DNA of 64,000 nt, from positions 62,001 to 126,000 of the forward strand of contig PUFA01000565.1 of NCBI GenBank assembly GCA_003508835.1, written 5' to 3'. Each line of letters starts with the position of its first letter. Position 1 is the first letter of the stretch. The notes beneath the pieces are model-generated. The model ran no database searches. It had not been told where the DNA came from and worked only from the letters and a program-made list of their open reading frames with translations. The position numbers and the translations under genes are program-made. Source of the DNA: Eonycteris spelaea. Its lineage: Eukaryota > Chordata > Mammalia > Chiroptera > Pteropodidae. Positions 38,177 through 47,929 of this stretch are shown here, piece by piece.

Positions 38177-38827
38177 TCTAAAACACAAATCTGTAGGCTC
38201 CACAAAGGAAAGGGCAGACCTATTCTATTCTTCCCCCTCCCCCTCCACCACTGAATGCTCTTTGTTTAAATCAAGTCACAACCTTCCGGAGGCCACAAGG
38301 AGCATCAAAATCAAAGTTCACTCTTACAGTGTTCTAACAAAGTACTTTAATGTACAGAAATTTTTGCCTAAAATATGGAGAAGACACTCAGTATTTTCTT
38401 CAGTGTGATTGCGCCAGGAACTTGGAAGAATAACGTCCTGAAGAACTTCTGAATCCAGAAGTTAAAGGTACTCATGCAACCACCAGCACTCGCTTTTTGA
38501 AAACAGTTCACTTCCAAGGAAAATCAAAATAAAATTTGGATCTTCAAATCTCACCCCACCAATTTTCCCATTATTCCTATGTTCTTAGTCCATAGTTTAG
38601 TTGTGAATCATCTTCACAGCTCACTTAGCTTTGGTTCAGAATGAATGTGCCTAGGTCCTGGAAAGCAGAAGAAGCTTAATCAATGTGTTTTACTCTTGGT
38701 ATTTACTCTGTGAGAAGTATCAGTCTTTAGGAATTTCCACACCTTCCAGTGTCAATGGGTGATATAATCTAGCTGTTGAAATTTGTGATATAAGATACAA
38801 GGGGAGTCACTTATCCTCAAGTGCCCA

Positions 38828-38872
38828 GGTGGAGCAAAACAAACAAACAAATGAACAAACAAACAAAGAAAA
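38828..38872 (+). repeat. (AAAC)n-rich tract in the HEPH 3'UTR
   Basis: Interrupted AAAC repeat; on the HEPH strand it reads as a (GTTT)n tract in the proximal 3'UTR, 170-215 bases after the stop. Confidence 0.8.
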
Positions 38873-39042
38873 AGAGATAGTACATCATTTCCATGGAAAT
38901 AAATAACTGAAAAAAAATCCTCAGACAAGTTTTTATACTTCATCTGCCTTTCTGCTACCCATGCTCCTTTGACAGTAGAGTTAGCTACTAATCCATGGCT
39001 TGCTGGAGTGCATTCCAGATATGAAGTTCCAAAATCCAGCTG

Positions 39043-39275
39043 TTACTTCTTGAGAGACAGAAGCTTAAAGCTATCATCCAGAATCGACCTTCTGTTACGT
39101 CGGAGCTTTTTCTGCTGATGTTGGTACCAGACCACACCACCAAGAGCCAGAGCAATGAGTAGGAGAATGACACCCATGGCAATTAAGACAGAAACCAGCA
39201 CCTCAACATCCTTTATGGGGATCTGCATGCCGAGAATCCTCACATTGTCTTCTCCAATGTCTCTGGGGATTGCTG
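39043..39275 (-). CDS. HEPH: HEPH last coding exon: membrane anchor and cytoplasmic tail
   Basis: Last coding exon of hephaestin, a copper-dependent ferroxidase that oxidises Fe(II) at the basolateral membrane of enterocytes so that iron exported by ferroportin can load transferrin. The exon opens with two bases completing an Ala codon, then 76 codons and a TAA stop. It encodes the stem (motif ILGMQIPIKDVE), one hydrophobic helix of about 23 residues (VLIAMGVILLLIALALGG), and a basic tail with KKLRRNRRSILDD ending LLSLKK. As I recall it, human HEPH ends almost identically (RRNRRSILDDSFKLLS), whereas ceruloplasmin lacks an anchor; this decides HEPH over CP. The acceptor is a tandem CAGCAG, so the exon can start at 39275 or 39272 and the protein gains or loses one Ala. 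The frame is intact. Confidence 0.95.
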
Positions 39276-39984
39276 CTGAAATGGAACAAGAAAATATGGG
39301 CACCATGGGCTGGAGAGTACTCCACAGGGGCACTTTTGCAGTCAACTCCTGGAGGAGGAGAAATAAGTCCATCCAAATAAAACAGAGGAACTGTTCCTAT
39401 CCTTCAAAAGACAAGCTGGTTAAAACAGATTTAGGGGTTACAGAGAATTGGAGTAACAAGATGTTACACCTGAGAAAGTTCTTAGGAATCATTGAGGCCC
39501 CAATCTCCCTATGGAAAGAGCTCAGTCTCAGAGTGGAAAGGGCCTTGGTATATTTCTTCAAATATATAAAGACCTACAATGTAAAGAAAAATAAATTGGA
39601 TTTGGTTTATGTGGTTCCAGAGGGTAGAATTGAGGCAATAAGTATAAATTCCAGGGAAGAAGTTTGACTCAATGATCTAGCTTATTAATGCTCACTTTGA
39701 TTACTAGACCATAACAATAGCCTGCCGCTGTGCTGTCTGGTCTCTCACCTCTTCGAGCCATGATAACACACGATGTTATGAACTTTTCAGGTGAAATATT
39801 TGATTGTCTTAGTTCCTGCCCTGCAAACTTTTGATTTGGAGATAAATGATCTCCAATTAACCTACGGATAGAGCTCAGACTCAAGCCAGGCATTCTGCCT
39901 CTCAAAATCAGGCTATAACCTAGTTTTCTAGTCTTTTATCTACTACACTTCAGCTATAGTAACTAATTCCTTGTTTCCTAGAAT

Positions 39985-40170
39985 AGGTGGTCTGCTTTTA
40001 GGTTTCCAAGACTTTCTCATGCTGCTTCCTTTGCCTGAACATCTTTTCTACCTCCTCACCTTTCTATCTCTGCTTAAAATTTACAGGTCTCTGTGAAGCT
40101 TTCTTCAATCCATCAAGACAGTTAATGTTTTTTCTGTGTTCTTAAAGTATCTGTACTGTTTGTAATCCTA
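39985..40170 (+). mobile_element. L2 LINE fragment
   Basis: 'catgctgcttcctttgcctg', 'ttctacctcctcacctttct', 'tgtgaagctttcttcaatcc' and 'gtatctgtactgtttgtaat' are in L2 sense order. Confidence 0.65.
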
Positions 40171-40184
40171 CAAGTTACTTGCTT

Positions 40185-40375
40185 GGGCCAAGTGACCTTT
40201 CACTTCTGCACTTTAGTCATCACTTTTTTAAAAAGGGGGATAATAACCATACTTATCTCCAAAATTTATTGTGAGGTTTAAGTAAATTAATATTTATAAA
40301 TATATAGCATAGATACTGGAAGATATCAAATGCATAATAATTAATAGCTGTTATTATCATTTGCCATTTATACAA
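40185..40375 (+). mobile_element. MIR SINE fragment
   Basis: 'gcttgggccaagtgaccttt', 'aagggggataataaccatac' and 'gtgaggtttaagtaaattaa' match the MIR 3' half. Confidence 0.75.
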
Positions 40376-40404
40376 CATATAGCATCCAGCACTGCAATTA
40401 TTGT

Positions 40405-40520
40405 TTCTGTGTCTCATTCTGTTTGTAGAAACAAACCTCTTGGAAAGTAGTATCTATATCTTGTTTTGGTGTACCTGACACTCAGCACCTGTTTAATGAA
40501 TGCATAACTGGATGAATGTA
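40405..40520 (+). mobile_element. L2 LINE 3' tail
   Basis: 'gtgtacctgacactcagcac' and 'ctgtttaatgaatgcataac' correspond to the L2 tail with its terminal TGAATG-type repeats. Confidence 0.55.
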
Positions 40521-41302
40521 TGTTCTTACAGAACAGAGACATGATGAAATATATACATATGTATGTATGGTGCTCCACTCTCTCAGGCTCACCTTACCTC
40601 TTCTAAATCCCTCCAGAATTATCTGAGTTCTACGGTTGACAGTTTATGAGATAAAAATACTTAGGCAGATCATTAGAAATGTTTCAAACACAGCTGAAAA
40701 ACCTACAAACTAAATTTATGATCTCTAATGTTCCTTCTATCTCATAATTTTCTAAATCTTTATCAGTTTAGGTACAAATGGTTAGAGAGTGAAAGCACTA
40801 TTTGGACCTAGGTTAGATAGAACAAAAATCTCTATTTTTTTTGAAGGGTAGAAATGGTTAGTTACAAAGAGTCAACTCTTCATTATTCCATAGATGCAAG
40901 AATTCGAAGTACTTAGTGCAAACTCTATGGTATTTGTTCTAGTTTCTCACTGTCCCTATAGGAAATTTATATCTGTGCTACAGCATCTTTATGCCCACCC
41001 AAGCAAGACCTTGAATTTTCTTCCCTATCACACATTAAGTGGGAGGCTAGGATAGTAGCCTTCAACTGGGTATGAAGCCGTTTTCACCACCTCTGGAGGT
41101 TGGGGTGAGTGCCAGAGAGAATAAACCTACCAAGAAAAGCTGAACCTTGGATACCTGGCTTCTGAAGTCTTGTAGAAATCTCAGGATTTCTAGTATTGTG
41201 TTCTGCCTTTTAGTCGTGTGAATCCCATATTTTAGAGACACTGCATCTCCCCAAAAATGCACACCACATATAACTATCCATTCTGTGCATCACTTTCCTT
41301 AC

Positions 41303-41347
41303 CTTTTCCAATCTCTTTGGTGATGGTGGTGATAGTGCTTAAGGGTT
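41303..41347 (-). CDS. HEPH: HEPH penultimate coding exon (45 bp microexon, stalk)
   Basis: A 45-bp exon that would be easily missed. It is bounded on the minus strand by a pyrimidine-rich acceptor (ttccttctccag) and a strong donor (AAAAG|gtaagg). It starts with two bases completing a Glu codon from the exon before, reads PLSTITTITKEIGK, and ends with one base completing Ala with the next exon. Only this frame is open across both junctions. The segment is Thr-rich and lies between the last cupredoxin domain and the transmembrane helix, so it is juxtamembrane stalk. Human HEPH has a similar PLTVITKETEKA stretch, as I recall. Its length is a multiple of three and both junctions have the same phase, so skipping it would keep the frame. 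Confidence 0.9.
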
Positions 41348-42618
41348 CTGGAGAAGGAAAAAAAAGAGAAGATGTTAGTTTTTTTATTTTTTTCCATATC
41401 AATCCACAGGCTCATTTTTGGAAGTCGGCATTGGTTGAAGGAATCTCCCTGTGCTATATTAATCAAAATGAATGTCCTGGAATTAATTAATTTACAGTCA
41501 AAGTCAATATTGGTATGTAATTTGATTTTGAGTAGTGACAGAAAATATGAGCCTATGTGGGTGGTGGGGAATAGCACTAGAGTTGTAAGTGGAAACCACA
41601 TTATACCAGTAAAGGTTATCAGAGAACAAGAAATCATAATATACAATTATTTGTTTAGCTTCTTGGGTGTAAATGGCAGAGTTGTAATCTCCACTCTGGT
41701 TTGTTAAGCCTGTTTGAATGCCTGAAGACGTTTGCCCACTTTTTTTTTTTCTTGCTGACAGAATGTCAATGGCTGGCAATCCCAAAATACCTATTTTAAC
41801 ACCATCATTTTCCAAAGTCATATAACATTAAAAAAAAAGGAGAAAAAAAAAATCTGGATTCCTGTGGGTCCCAGGAAGTTCTATATGGCCTCTTGGTCGG
41901 GGGATAATGGTAAGGACTGGACTCAGGTCAAAAGGCTTTTTTTAAAAAAATGAGACACTTAACGCTTTGACAACCCAAAAGCACACAATCTAACACTGTC
42001 TATACTTCTATGTTGTTGGTGACTAACAAAGACTTATTAGTAATGAAACTAGCCCAGCTATTCTCTATCTATAAATAAAAAAAGTAAAGAAAATATTTTT
42101 TCATCCTTGGTAGCAACTCTGTCTGGGCTAAGCTATAATTGAAGGCCCATATCTCTTTCTAGCCTTAGACAGAATTGTTCCAGGACAGAAAGAATTGCCT
42201 CATAAGCCCCACAAAACAAATCAAGGGGTCACTGTTAGAATTATATTTCTTTTTTTATTAAACTGGATTTATTAGCAAAATTTCTTGAAATAGTCTGCAA
42301 CTCTAATGAATTATAAAATGATTCATTTATATATGAATTAAATGTATTTCAAAGGAAGCAATCTGCACTGAGCATCAATGCCTAGAGTTCAACCAGTTTC
42401 AGGCTGTTTCGACAGACATGAGCTCAACAGGTGTCAAGGGGGCCATGGGAAATGAGAAATATTGGATGCTAGAACATCTAGAGGGGTATACCCTGTCTTA
42501 AGTCCTGTTATTTTCTGGGATCAGAAAGACAAGTGAAAAAAGACTTCTTATGATTATCTGGTTTCTATAAGCTAGATAAAGTGCTAAAAGATGGCACATA
42601 TTGGTTGTTAGGCCTTAC
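41348..42618 (-). other. HEPH: HEPH intron without recognised repeats
   Basis: Intron of about 1.27 kb between the Cys-ligand exon and the 45-bp exon. I recognise no repeat family in it apart from short A/T runs near 41821-41850. Confidence 0.75.
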
Positions 42619-42781
42619 CTCTTTGGGACAAGACAGTAAAGAGGGTCTCCATGCCAGCATGGACATGGTCAGTAACATGACAGTGCATCAGCCATGTCCC
42701 AGGGTTGCTGGCCACCATCTCCACAACCTCAAAGGTCCCTGGGAACAGATCCACTACATCTGCTCGGTAGCTCTCACCACT
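42619..42781 (-). CDS. HEPH: HEPH exon with type 1 copper Cys and His-Cys-His motif
   Basis: A 163-bp exon between acceptor tctctcctgcag and donor AAAGAG|gtaagg. It encodes 54 whole codons beginning [15 protein letters not shown] and ending TLFTVLSQR. The segment [16 protein letters not shown] is the C-terminal multicopper oxidase signature. By ceruloplasmin family numbering, the Cys, the His five residues later and the Met ten residues later are the type 1 (blue) copper ligands, and the two His flanking the Cys bind the type 3 pair of the trinuclear cluster. All are present, so the catalytic site in this part is intact. The protein part faces outside the cell. Compared with human HEPH as I remember it, the join to the next exon (SQR-E-PLS) looks about three residues shorter. 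Confidence 0.95.
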
Positions 42782-43661
42782 CTGCAGGAGAGATTAGGGG
42801 TAGAGGAAAGGAAGTAAAGGGTATAAAGAGCATCTCAGAGTTTATAGAAATTAAAAGGTTTGGATGTCCACATCAGGGACATGGGACTATGATTTACAGA
42901 CCAGAAACCAGCTTAGGGAGTCCACCTTATTCACCTTCCCTATGTACTTGCCCACACAAACTGAATCAATAGAGGGGACTCTTTCTCCTACTTATTCTTA
43001 AAGTGTCCCAAAGTAAAAGACATTACAGCTTCCTTTAGGAAGCTAAAAACTAGTGTTTCCATACTTTTCAGCAAGGCTAAAATCTGGGGAATTCAGCCTA
43101 AATCCTGACTCCTAAGAAGGAGTCACATGTTTACTTTAGCAGTGGAACTCAAATTAGTTTATTTTTCATGTCACCACCTTTATCAGCACCTCTAGATTTT
43201 TACGTCTATATGAATACCTACAACTCTGCTGCTTTTCCTAAGACTAGATCTTCTTCTTCAAAACCTATGTGCTTTTTCCATGTAGCTCCTGAATTGAAGT
43301 TCTTATAACGCATTGAGGATTTTCAGAGATTGAGACAGCACTATGAAATTCCTATATCTTAGAATAACTGTTCAGTATCATAAGTCCTTGGCAAAGACCT
43401 AATTACATTGATTCCTTTCATCTCCTTACCCCATAAATGAACCACTTGTTTCTTCTATATCAGCAGGGAAAGCTAAGGCCTAGAGAGAAGTGACCCTGAG
43501 ATACACAGCCAAACTAGATTTCCAGTTCAAGGCTCCATGTACAAGATCTCTCTTCTTTTAACTGGTTATTATTTTGTTCCTTGTTATTTCCTTCCTCTTT
43601 AATGACCATTAAAGCACTCATATAATTACTACCAAAGGACTCAGTCCACTTTCCAGCTCAC
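42782..43661 (-). other. HEPH: HEPH intron without recognised repeats
   Basis: Intron of 880 bp. No gene or clear repeat family was recognised in it. Confidence 0.75.
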
Positions 43662-43801
43662 CTGATAGAGGAAGCTCTCTGCATGGAAGTGGACAGTGTG
43701 CAGGTCAATATCTTGGCCCATGGCCAGCATGTACCAGGCCACTCTTTCTCCTTGGTACATGGTAAGACCCTTGAGGTTGGCATAGAGCTTTCCATTAATG
43801 G
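43662..43801 (-). CDS. HEPH: HEPH exon with His-x-His copper ligands of last cupredoxin domain
   Basis: A 140-bp exon with acceptor tttttttacag and donor CTCTATCAG|gtgagc. After two bases completing an Ala codon it reads 46 codons from INGKLYANLKGLTMY to AESFLYQ. The segment IDLHTVHFHAESF supplies, by analogy with ceruloplasmin domain 6, the type 1 copper His (first His) and two trinuclear-cluster His (HFH). GERVAWYMLAMG is the conserved strand before them. The frame joins the two neighbouring exons without a stop, giving NKMH-A-INGKLY upstream and LYQ-SGESY downstream. Mature protein location is extracellular, anchored by the later transmembrane helix. Confidence 0.95.
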
Positions 43802-46222
43802 CTGTAAAAAAATTAAAACTCTTATATCTCTAATTTTGACTTCTGATTGCCACTGCCCTAGGACTAGTCCTTATCATTTCTGATTATAGCAATTGCCTCA
43901 GCTTCTCTTGTTTCTATTTAATTTGTCCCCCTCCAGTCTATCTTCTACACTGGTGTTATAGAAATTACCTTCTATATCACTAATATGACCATGTCATTCT
44001 GCTGCTTAAAATATTTTACTAGCTCTCTCCTGCCCCAAAGACTAAGTACATGGCTTTTTAGCTCAGCCAACATGGTCCTTCAAAATATAGCCCCAAAACA
44101 TTTTCCAGACTCATCTCCTATTATCCAACAGACTTATTCCAATTAGGGTGATTTATTCATCATTCCCTAGGTAGCCCAATGTTCTTGGTATTGCTACTTG
44201 TGTTTTTTATCTTTCCTCCCAGAAATCCTGCTTCCTTGTATCCATATTTTCAAAGCACAGTTAAAGCCTTCAACTCCTCCAGGTATACTTTTTTGATTAG
44301 CTCTCCTCAGTACCTCTCATTCCCTGCATTCCCTTCAACCTCCGAACTTCTCCAGTACTGTCTTACTGCTCTTTGAAATGCTCCAGAAATTTTTTTCTAG
44401 ATTTATCTAACTTTTAATTTGTGGAAGCTCATATCCCCAACTAGACTCTAGGTCTCTAGTAAGCAGAAAATGAATGTATATACTATAGTACTATAGTTCT
44501 TTTTCATTCTTCAGAACACCCAGAAGACGCCAGAGCCTACAATACATGTTTTTTAAAAAGACTAGTCACATTTTTAAATTAATCATATTAATGCATGGAT
44601 CTCATCATCTGCTTTTTCCCAGGCTATATCCTGTACATTAAAAACAACAAACTAGTTTATTGCCATGGTAATTAACACTACCTAGACTATGCCCAGGACA
44701 TAATCCTCCACTTCTCATGTCCTCACAGAGGGAAGGTAATTTTCACTCTACTCCATAAGAGGGGAAATAATGGAAAAGAACATTTATAGCATGTCTCTGT
44801 ATTTACCCCACCAAATTGTGAATTTGATAAAAGGGGCTAAACATGCTCAACTCAGCCTTTACTGAATCTTCTCTCTTTTAGATCAGTCTGACAACAGAAA
44901 AGAGGGCAGACAGGTTTACTATTTCATTGTGGGAAAGATTCTACCCCTGAAAATAGGGAAGACTATTGTTGTCCATCTATATCAATGGCAGAGTGGACAA
45001 TCTATTACAGAAGGAGTATTAGCAACCTTATTTAATTGCAGAACTAAATTCAGTTTTCCAATTAGCCTTCTTAGTAGCCTCACATTTGATTACCTTTTCT
45101 TTCACTATTGGTTCAGGAATCTAGAAGGAAAGGGAAGGATATTATTTATTTTTCCTCAGACCACAGCTTTATTTAACATTTTATCTCTAGTGCCAGAACT
45201 CAGAAAGTGCTCAACAAATACCTGGTAGACAAACAGGTAGATGGATTATTATCTGAAGACTTTGGATAAATGAGCATATAAACAAGCAGATGGAAATGGG
45301 CATTAGTCCAACCCCTATACTAGCAAGATCTCACTGCTTCCTCTCTTTTTGTTACTTTACTTCCCTGATTTGACAGGAGCTGGAAATTTCACATTGTAAA
45401 GTTTGTGAATCATCTGTTCCGATATAAAACACTCTTATCTCCAACAAGTAGAAATAACTAGAATCTATGTGGCAATGAGATACTACTTTTGAATTTCATT
45501 AGAGTCACTATCAAGCCACACCTTATCCTCAGATCAAAGAAATATTAGGTTAGAAAGAATAGTGAGAAATATTTTAATCCATTGCACTTAAGTTCTCCCT
45601 CTTAGTTGAGATTTTCTCATTTTTAAAGAGGTACGTGCATCTCTAGACAAAGGAAGGATTGGATGCACAATTTCCCTCTGAAATCTATTTGAGCATCAAA
45701 AACTCTTCCTTGTATGTAATACAAACACAGTATGCTACTCTATGAGGCTCTATTTCAATTGTTACATCTGTAAAATAAACTTCATTTAAAAAAATGTTTT
45801 AAATGTTTTAAAAGACAAGTTGTACATCTGTCTATATTGAAAAAGAAGATATGAGATCCAAAGTGGTAAATAAATAAGATGATATTGAGACACTAAAGTC
45901 ATGATTTTGAAGCAGAGGAGCCCTGAACAACCAGCTCACCAAATACCGTGAGTGTCATAAATGTCCACCTTGCCTTCTCTAATGTGTTAAAATGTGCTGG
46001 TGACACTACAACAATTTCACAGACTCAGCTTCCTGTTTTCTGGGCACCTGATATAATATGGATCACATGTCTGCTTTGTTTGTTTTTTCCAATTTGTTCC
46101 CATTCCAACTTCCTACTTTCCCACTCTTTCAGGAATTATGCTCTTTTAGGTAATACTGAGTCTATCAGATACTCCTAATGTGGGGATTTCTATGGAAGAG
46201 GGGTAGGTTATTTTCTACAGAC
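43802..46222 (-). other. HEPH: HEPH intron carrying an L2 copy
   Basis: Intron of about 2.4 kb. The first third is an old L2 (annotated separately). From about 44530 to 46220 I recognise neither gene nor repeat family. Confidence 0.75.
43900..44530 (+). mobile_element. L2 LINE 3' region
   Basis: Sense L2: 'tatcttctacactggtgtta', 'accatgtcattctgctgctt', 'agctcagccaacatggtcct' and 'ttccagactcatctcctatt' in order, ending near the tail at 44530. Confidence 0.8.
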
Positions 46223-46448
46223 CATGCATTTTATTACTCTCCAAGAAAGTCTCATCCTGTAGGTTAACATGGCCTGGCTCTTGGGGCCCATGGGTTGCCA
46301 CATTCTCCTCCAGATACCAAGACTGATTCTCATCAAAGATCAAGAATAACAAGGCAAATTCTCGGTCCATGTCACTCCGTCTTCCATTGGGCTCCAGGAT
46401 GCCCTTTCTGCAGATGGCCAATGGCCCCACCAGGCCACTATACATGTC
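46223..46448 (-). CDS. HEPH: HEPH exon, start of last cupredoxin domain
   Basis: A 226-bp exon encoding 75 codons from DMYSGLVGPLAIC to FLESNKMH, plus one base that completes Ala in the next exon. It contains the conserved GLVGPLAICRKG strand that follows the preceding domain, the segment DREFALLFLIFDEN, and an N-glycosylation sequon (NQS, before WYLEENV). The acceptor is strong (ttcctcctattctcag). The donor is odd: ATG|gtctgt, with pyrimidines at intron positions +3 and +4. It is the only GT that keeps the frame to the next exon, so I accept it as the used site but expect it to be weak. The sequence closely matches human HEPH as I remember it. Confidence 0.94.
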
Positions 46449-46554
46449 CTGAGAATAGGAGGAAGAGGAGAGAGTGAAGGATATGAGGTTGTTCCTGGGT
46501 GGCATTGTTCTACAGGGAGCCAAGCTGGCATCTAAGGCCACTCTGCTTTCAGAA

Positions 46555-46665
46555 CATCATCATAATATCTTACATTTATAAGCACCTTCACAATGTTATC
46601 TGAATTCACCCTCACAACCATCTTGGGACACAGGTAAGATGTGCTATATAACTTATGTTTTAGCT
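46555..46665 (-). mobile_element. MIR-family fragment, reverse orientation
   Basis: 'tctgaattcaccctcacaac' and 'catcttgggacacaggtaag' resemble antisense MIR (tcctcacaacaaccctgtgaggtag). Confidence 0.5.
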
Positions 46666-46724
46666 AGGCTAGACTATTCATTGATCTCCAAACCAACCAA
46701 CAACTTTCAAAACCCAGTGACTTT

Positions 46725-46959
46725 CTCATGCTGTTTCTTCCTGTAATATCCTCCCTCTGCCATATTCCTTATCTTATGGGATACAACTATTCATCTTTCA
46801 AGGCTCAAAGTAAGTACATATAAATTTCATTAAATGTAAGGCCTTCTCTGGCTTCCCTCTCATTCATCCTCTTGTCCAAGCAGAAGTAATCACACTCTCC
46901 TGGACCCCCCAACAGAACTATTATATGGTTTTAAAGATCTGCTAACACAGAGATAGATA

Positions 46960-47000
<41 letters not shown>

Positions 47001-47155
47001 AGATAGATAGATAGATAGATAGAATATTATACTTATATTCATCTTTTTCTCCAACTAGATCTTATTCTTTGAAAATTGGAACTCTGTCTTACATTTATAC
47101 AAAGCACCAAGTGAAATGCCAAAAGTATGGTAGGCTCTCAGTAAATGATTGCTGT
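46725..47155 (+). mobile_element. L2 LINE split by a microsatellite
   Basis: 'catgctgtttcttcctgtaa', 'caactattcatctttcaagg' and 'ggccttctctggcttccctc' before the microsatellite, and 'ccaactagatcttattcttt' and 'ggtaggctctcagtaaatga' after it, follow the L2 3' end. Confidence 0.75.
46960..47022 (+). repeat. Compound (TGA)n(GATA)n microsatellite
   Basis: About 40 bp of TGA repeats directly followed by about 24 bp of GATA repeats, within an L2 and within a HEPH intron. Confidence 0.95.
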
Positions 47156-47164
47156 GATCTGTCT

Positions 47165-47290
47165 GTAGATGGGTGGCTAGAGAGATAAACTCATCTTTCA
47201 GATGAAGAAACAGAAGCAGAATGACTTATCCAAAGTCACTCCAAAGGCTAGATAAGAACAAATTTAGGACTAGAACCCTAATCTCTTGAC
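47165..47290 (-). mobile_element. MIR SINE fragment, reverse orientation
   Basis: 'tttcagatgaagaaacagaa', 'atgacttatccaaagtcact' and 'ggactagaaccctaatctct' are the antisense MIR sequence in order. Confidence 0.75.
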
Positions 47291-47572
47291 AAATATTTCT
47301 AGACTTTTTAAATGAGAACATTTTGCCTTATAGGATCCAAGAAGAGGAAAAAAAGAAGAAAGTGCTTAGCACAAACATGTGGCGCTACTTACCCCCTTCA
47401 ATCCTCCTTCTGTCTTTTAAAATAAGTTGAGCATTTAAGAAATTTCCCCAAAACTCTGGGATTAATAGTCCAGGGATGGGCTTCTTACTACACATATTTA
47501 ATAGCTTTTTTTTATGTTGGGCATTCTGCCCATTTGTGAGACTCACCTCCAAGAAGCCAATATTGTATTTAC

Positions 47573-47679
47573 CTTGATGGGATCTACTGCAGAATAATAA
47601 ATCCAGGAAACACAAGCAGAATCATTGGGTCCAGGGCCAGATCTCTCTGGGATGTTCCATTTGTAAGTGAGAACCTCAC
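47573..47679 (-). CDS. HEPH: HEPH exon, end of cupredoxin domain 5 region
   Basis: The most upstream HEPH exon recognised in the window. It is 107 bp: two bases completing a Gly codon, then 35 codons [17 protein letters not shown] to YYSAVDPIK, with donor ATCAAG|gtaaat and acceptor ccttcctag. The motif [21 protein letters not shown] is a hallmark of ceruloplasmin, hephaestin and factor VIII-type cupredoxin repeats. The exon before it should encode the HAHG-type loop of this domain; I did not find it between 47680 and 64000, so the gene continues beyond the window on the minus strand. Together the six exons supply about 304 C-terminal residues of a protein of roughly 1,150 residues. Confidence 0.93.
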
Positions 47680-47929
47680 CTAGGAAGGGTAACAGGTATC
47701 TCCAGTTGGACCAGGTCAGAAATTTCTCCCAACTCTTAGGTCTTACCAAGAGTCTGTGGTGGGTGAGTCCCAAGTCCTTTAAGATCCTTTCCCATAATTT
47801 TCATAGCAGTCTCCATTTTATTTTTGTGACCTTGTTCTTCCTCTTGGGGCACCCTCATCCTCTCTTCTACTAACCTAACCCTTAAAGGCCCAGGTCCAAA
47901 ATCCTCTGCTAAGGCAGCCACGCTACTGT

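Larger units (their letters stand above)
38150..39042 (-). other. HEPH: HEPH 3' untranslated region (extent inferred)
   Basis: The sequence after the HEPH stop has no long frame of its own and no recognised young repeat. Two candidate poly(A) signals lie in the sense (minus) direction: ATTAAA at 38349-38344 and AATAAA at 38176-38171, the latter followed by a GT-rich stretch (gagtgtgggt). Cleavage near 38150 would give a 3'UTR of about 0.9 kb. No transcript evidence is available, so the boundary is inference. Confidence 0.55.
39276..41302 (-). other. HEPH: HEPH last intron with MIR and L2 fragments
   Basis: Intron of about 2.0 kb before the last coding exon. It holds an L2 3' portion, a MIR and an L2 tail (annotated separately) and no recognisable L1. 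Reading frames within it are not supported as genes. Confidence 0.8.
46449..47572 (-). other. HEPH: HEPH intron with L2, MIR and compound microsatellite
   Basis: Intron of about 1.1 kb filled largely by MIR and L2 remnants and a (TGA)n(GATA)n microsatellite, each annotated separately. Confidence 0.75.

Noticed and set aside
39155..39667. A 170-codon plus-strand frame over the last HEPH exon
   Set aside because: It is the antisense shadow of the HEPH terminal exon and adjoining intron, with no recognisable domain; the minus strand has clear protein similarity and splice sites.
41257..41707. Overlapping plus- and minus-strand frames around 41.3-41.8 kb
   Set aside because: They only overlap the 45-bp HEPH exon and intronic sequence; the true exon uses a different frame from the longest one.
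46958..47022. CRISPR-like or other spaced repeat array
   Set aside because: All periodic tracts here are microsatellites or minisatellites without spacers; the genome is mammalian.
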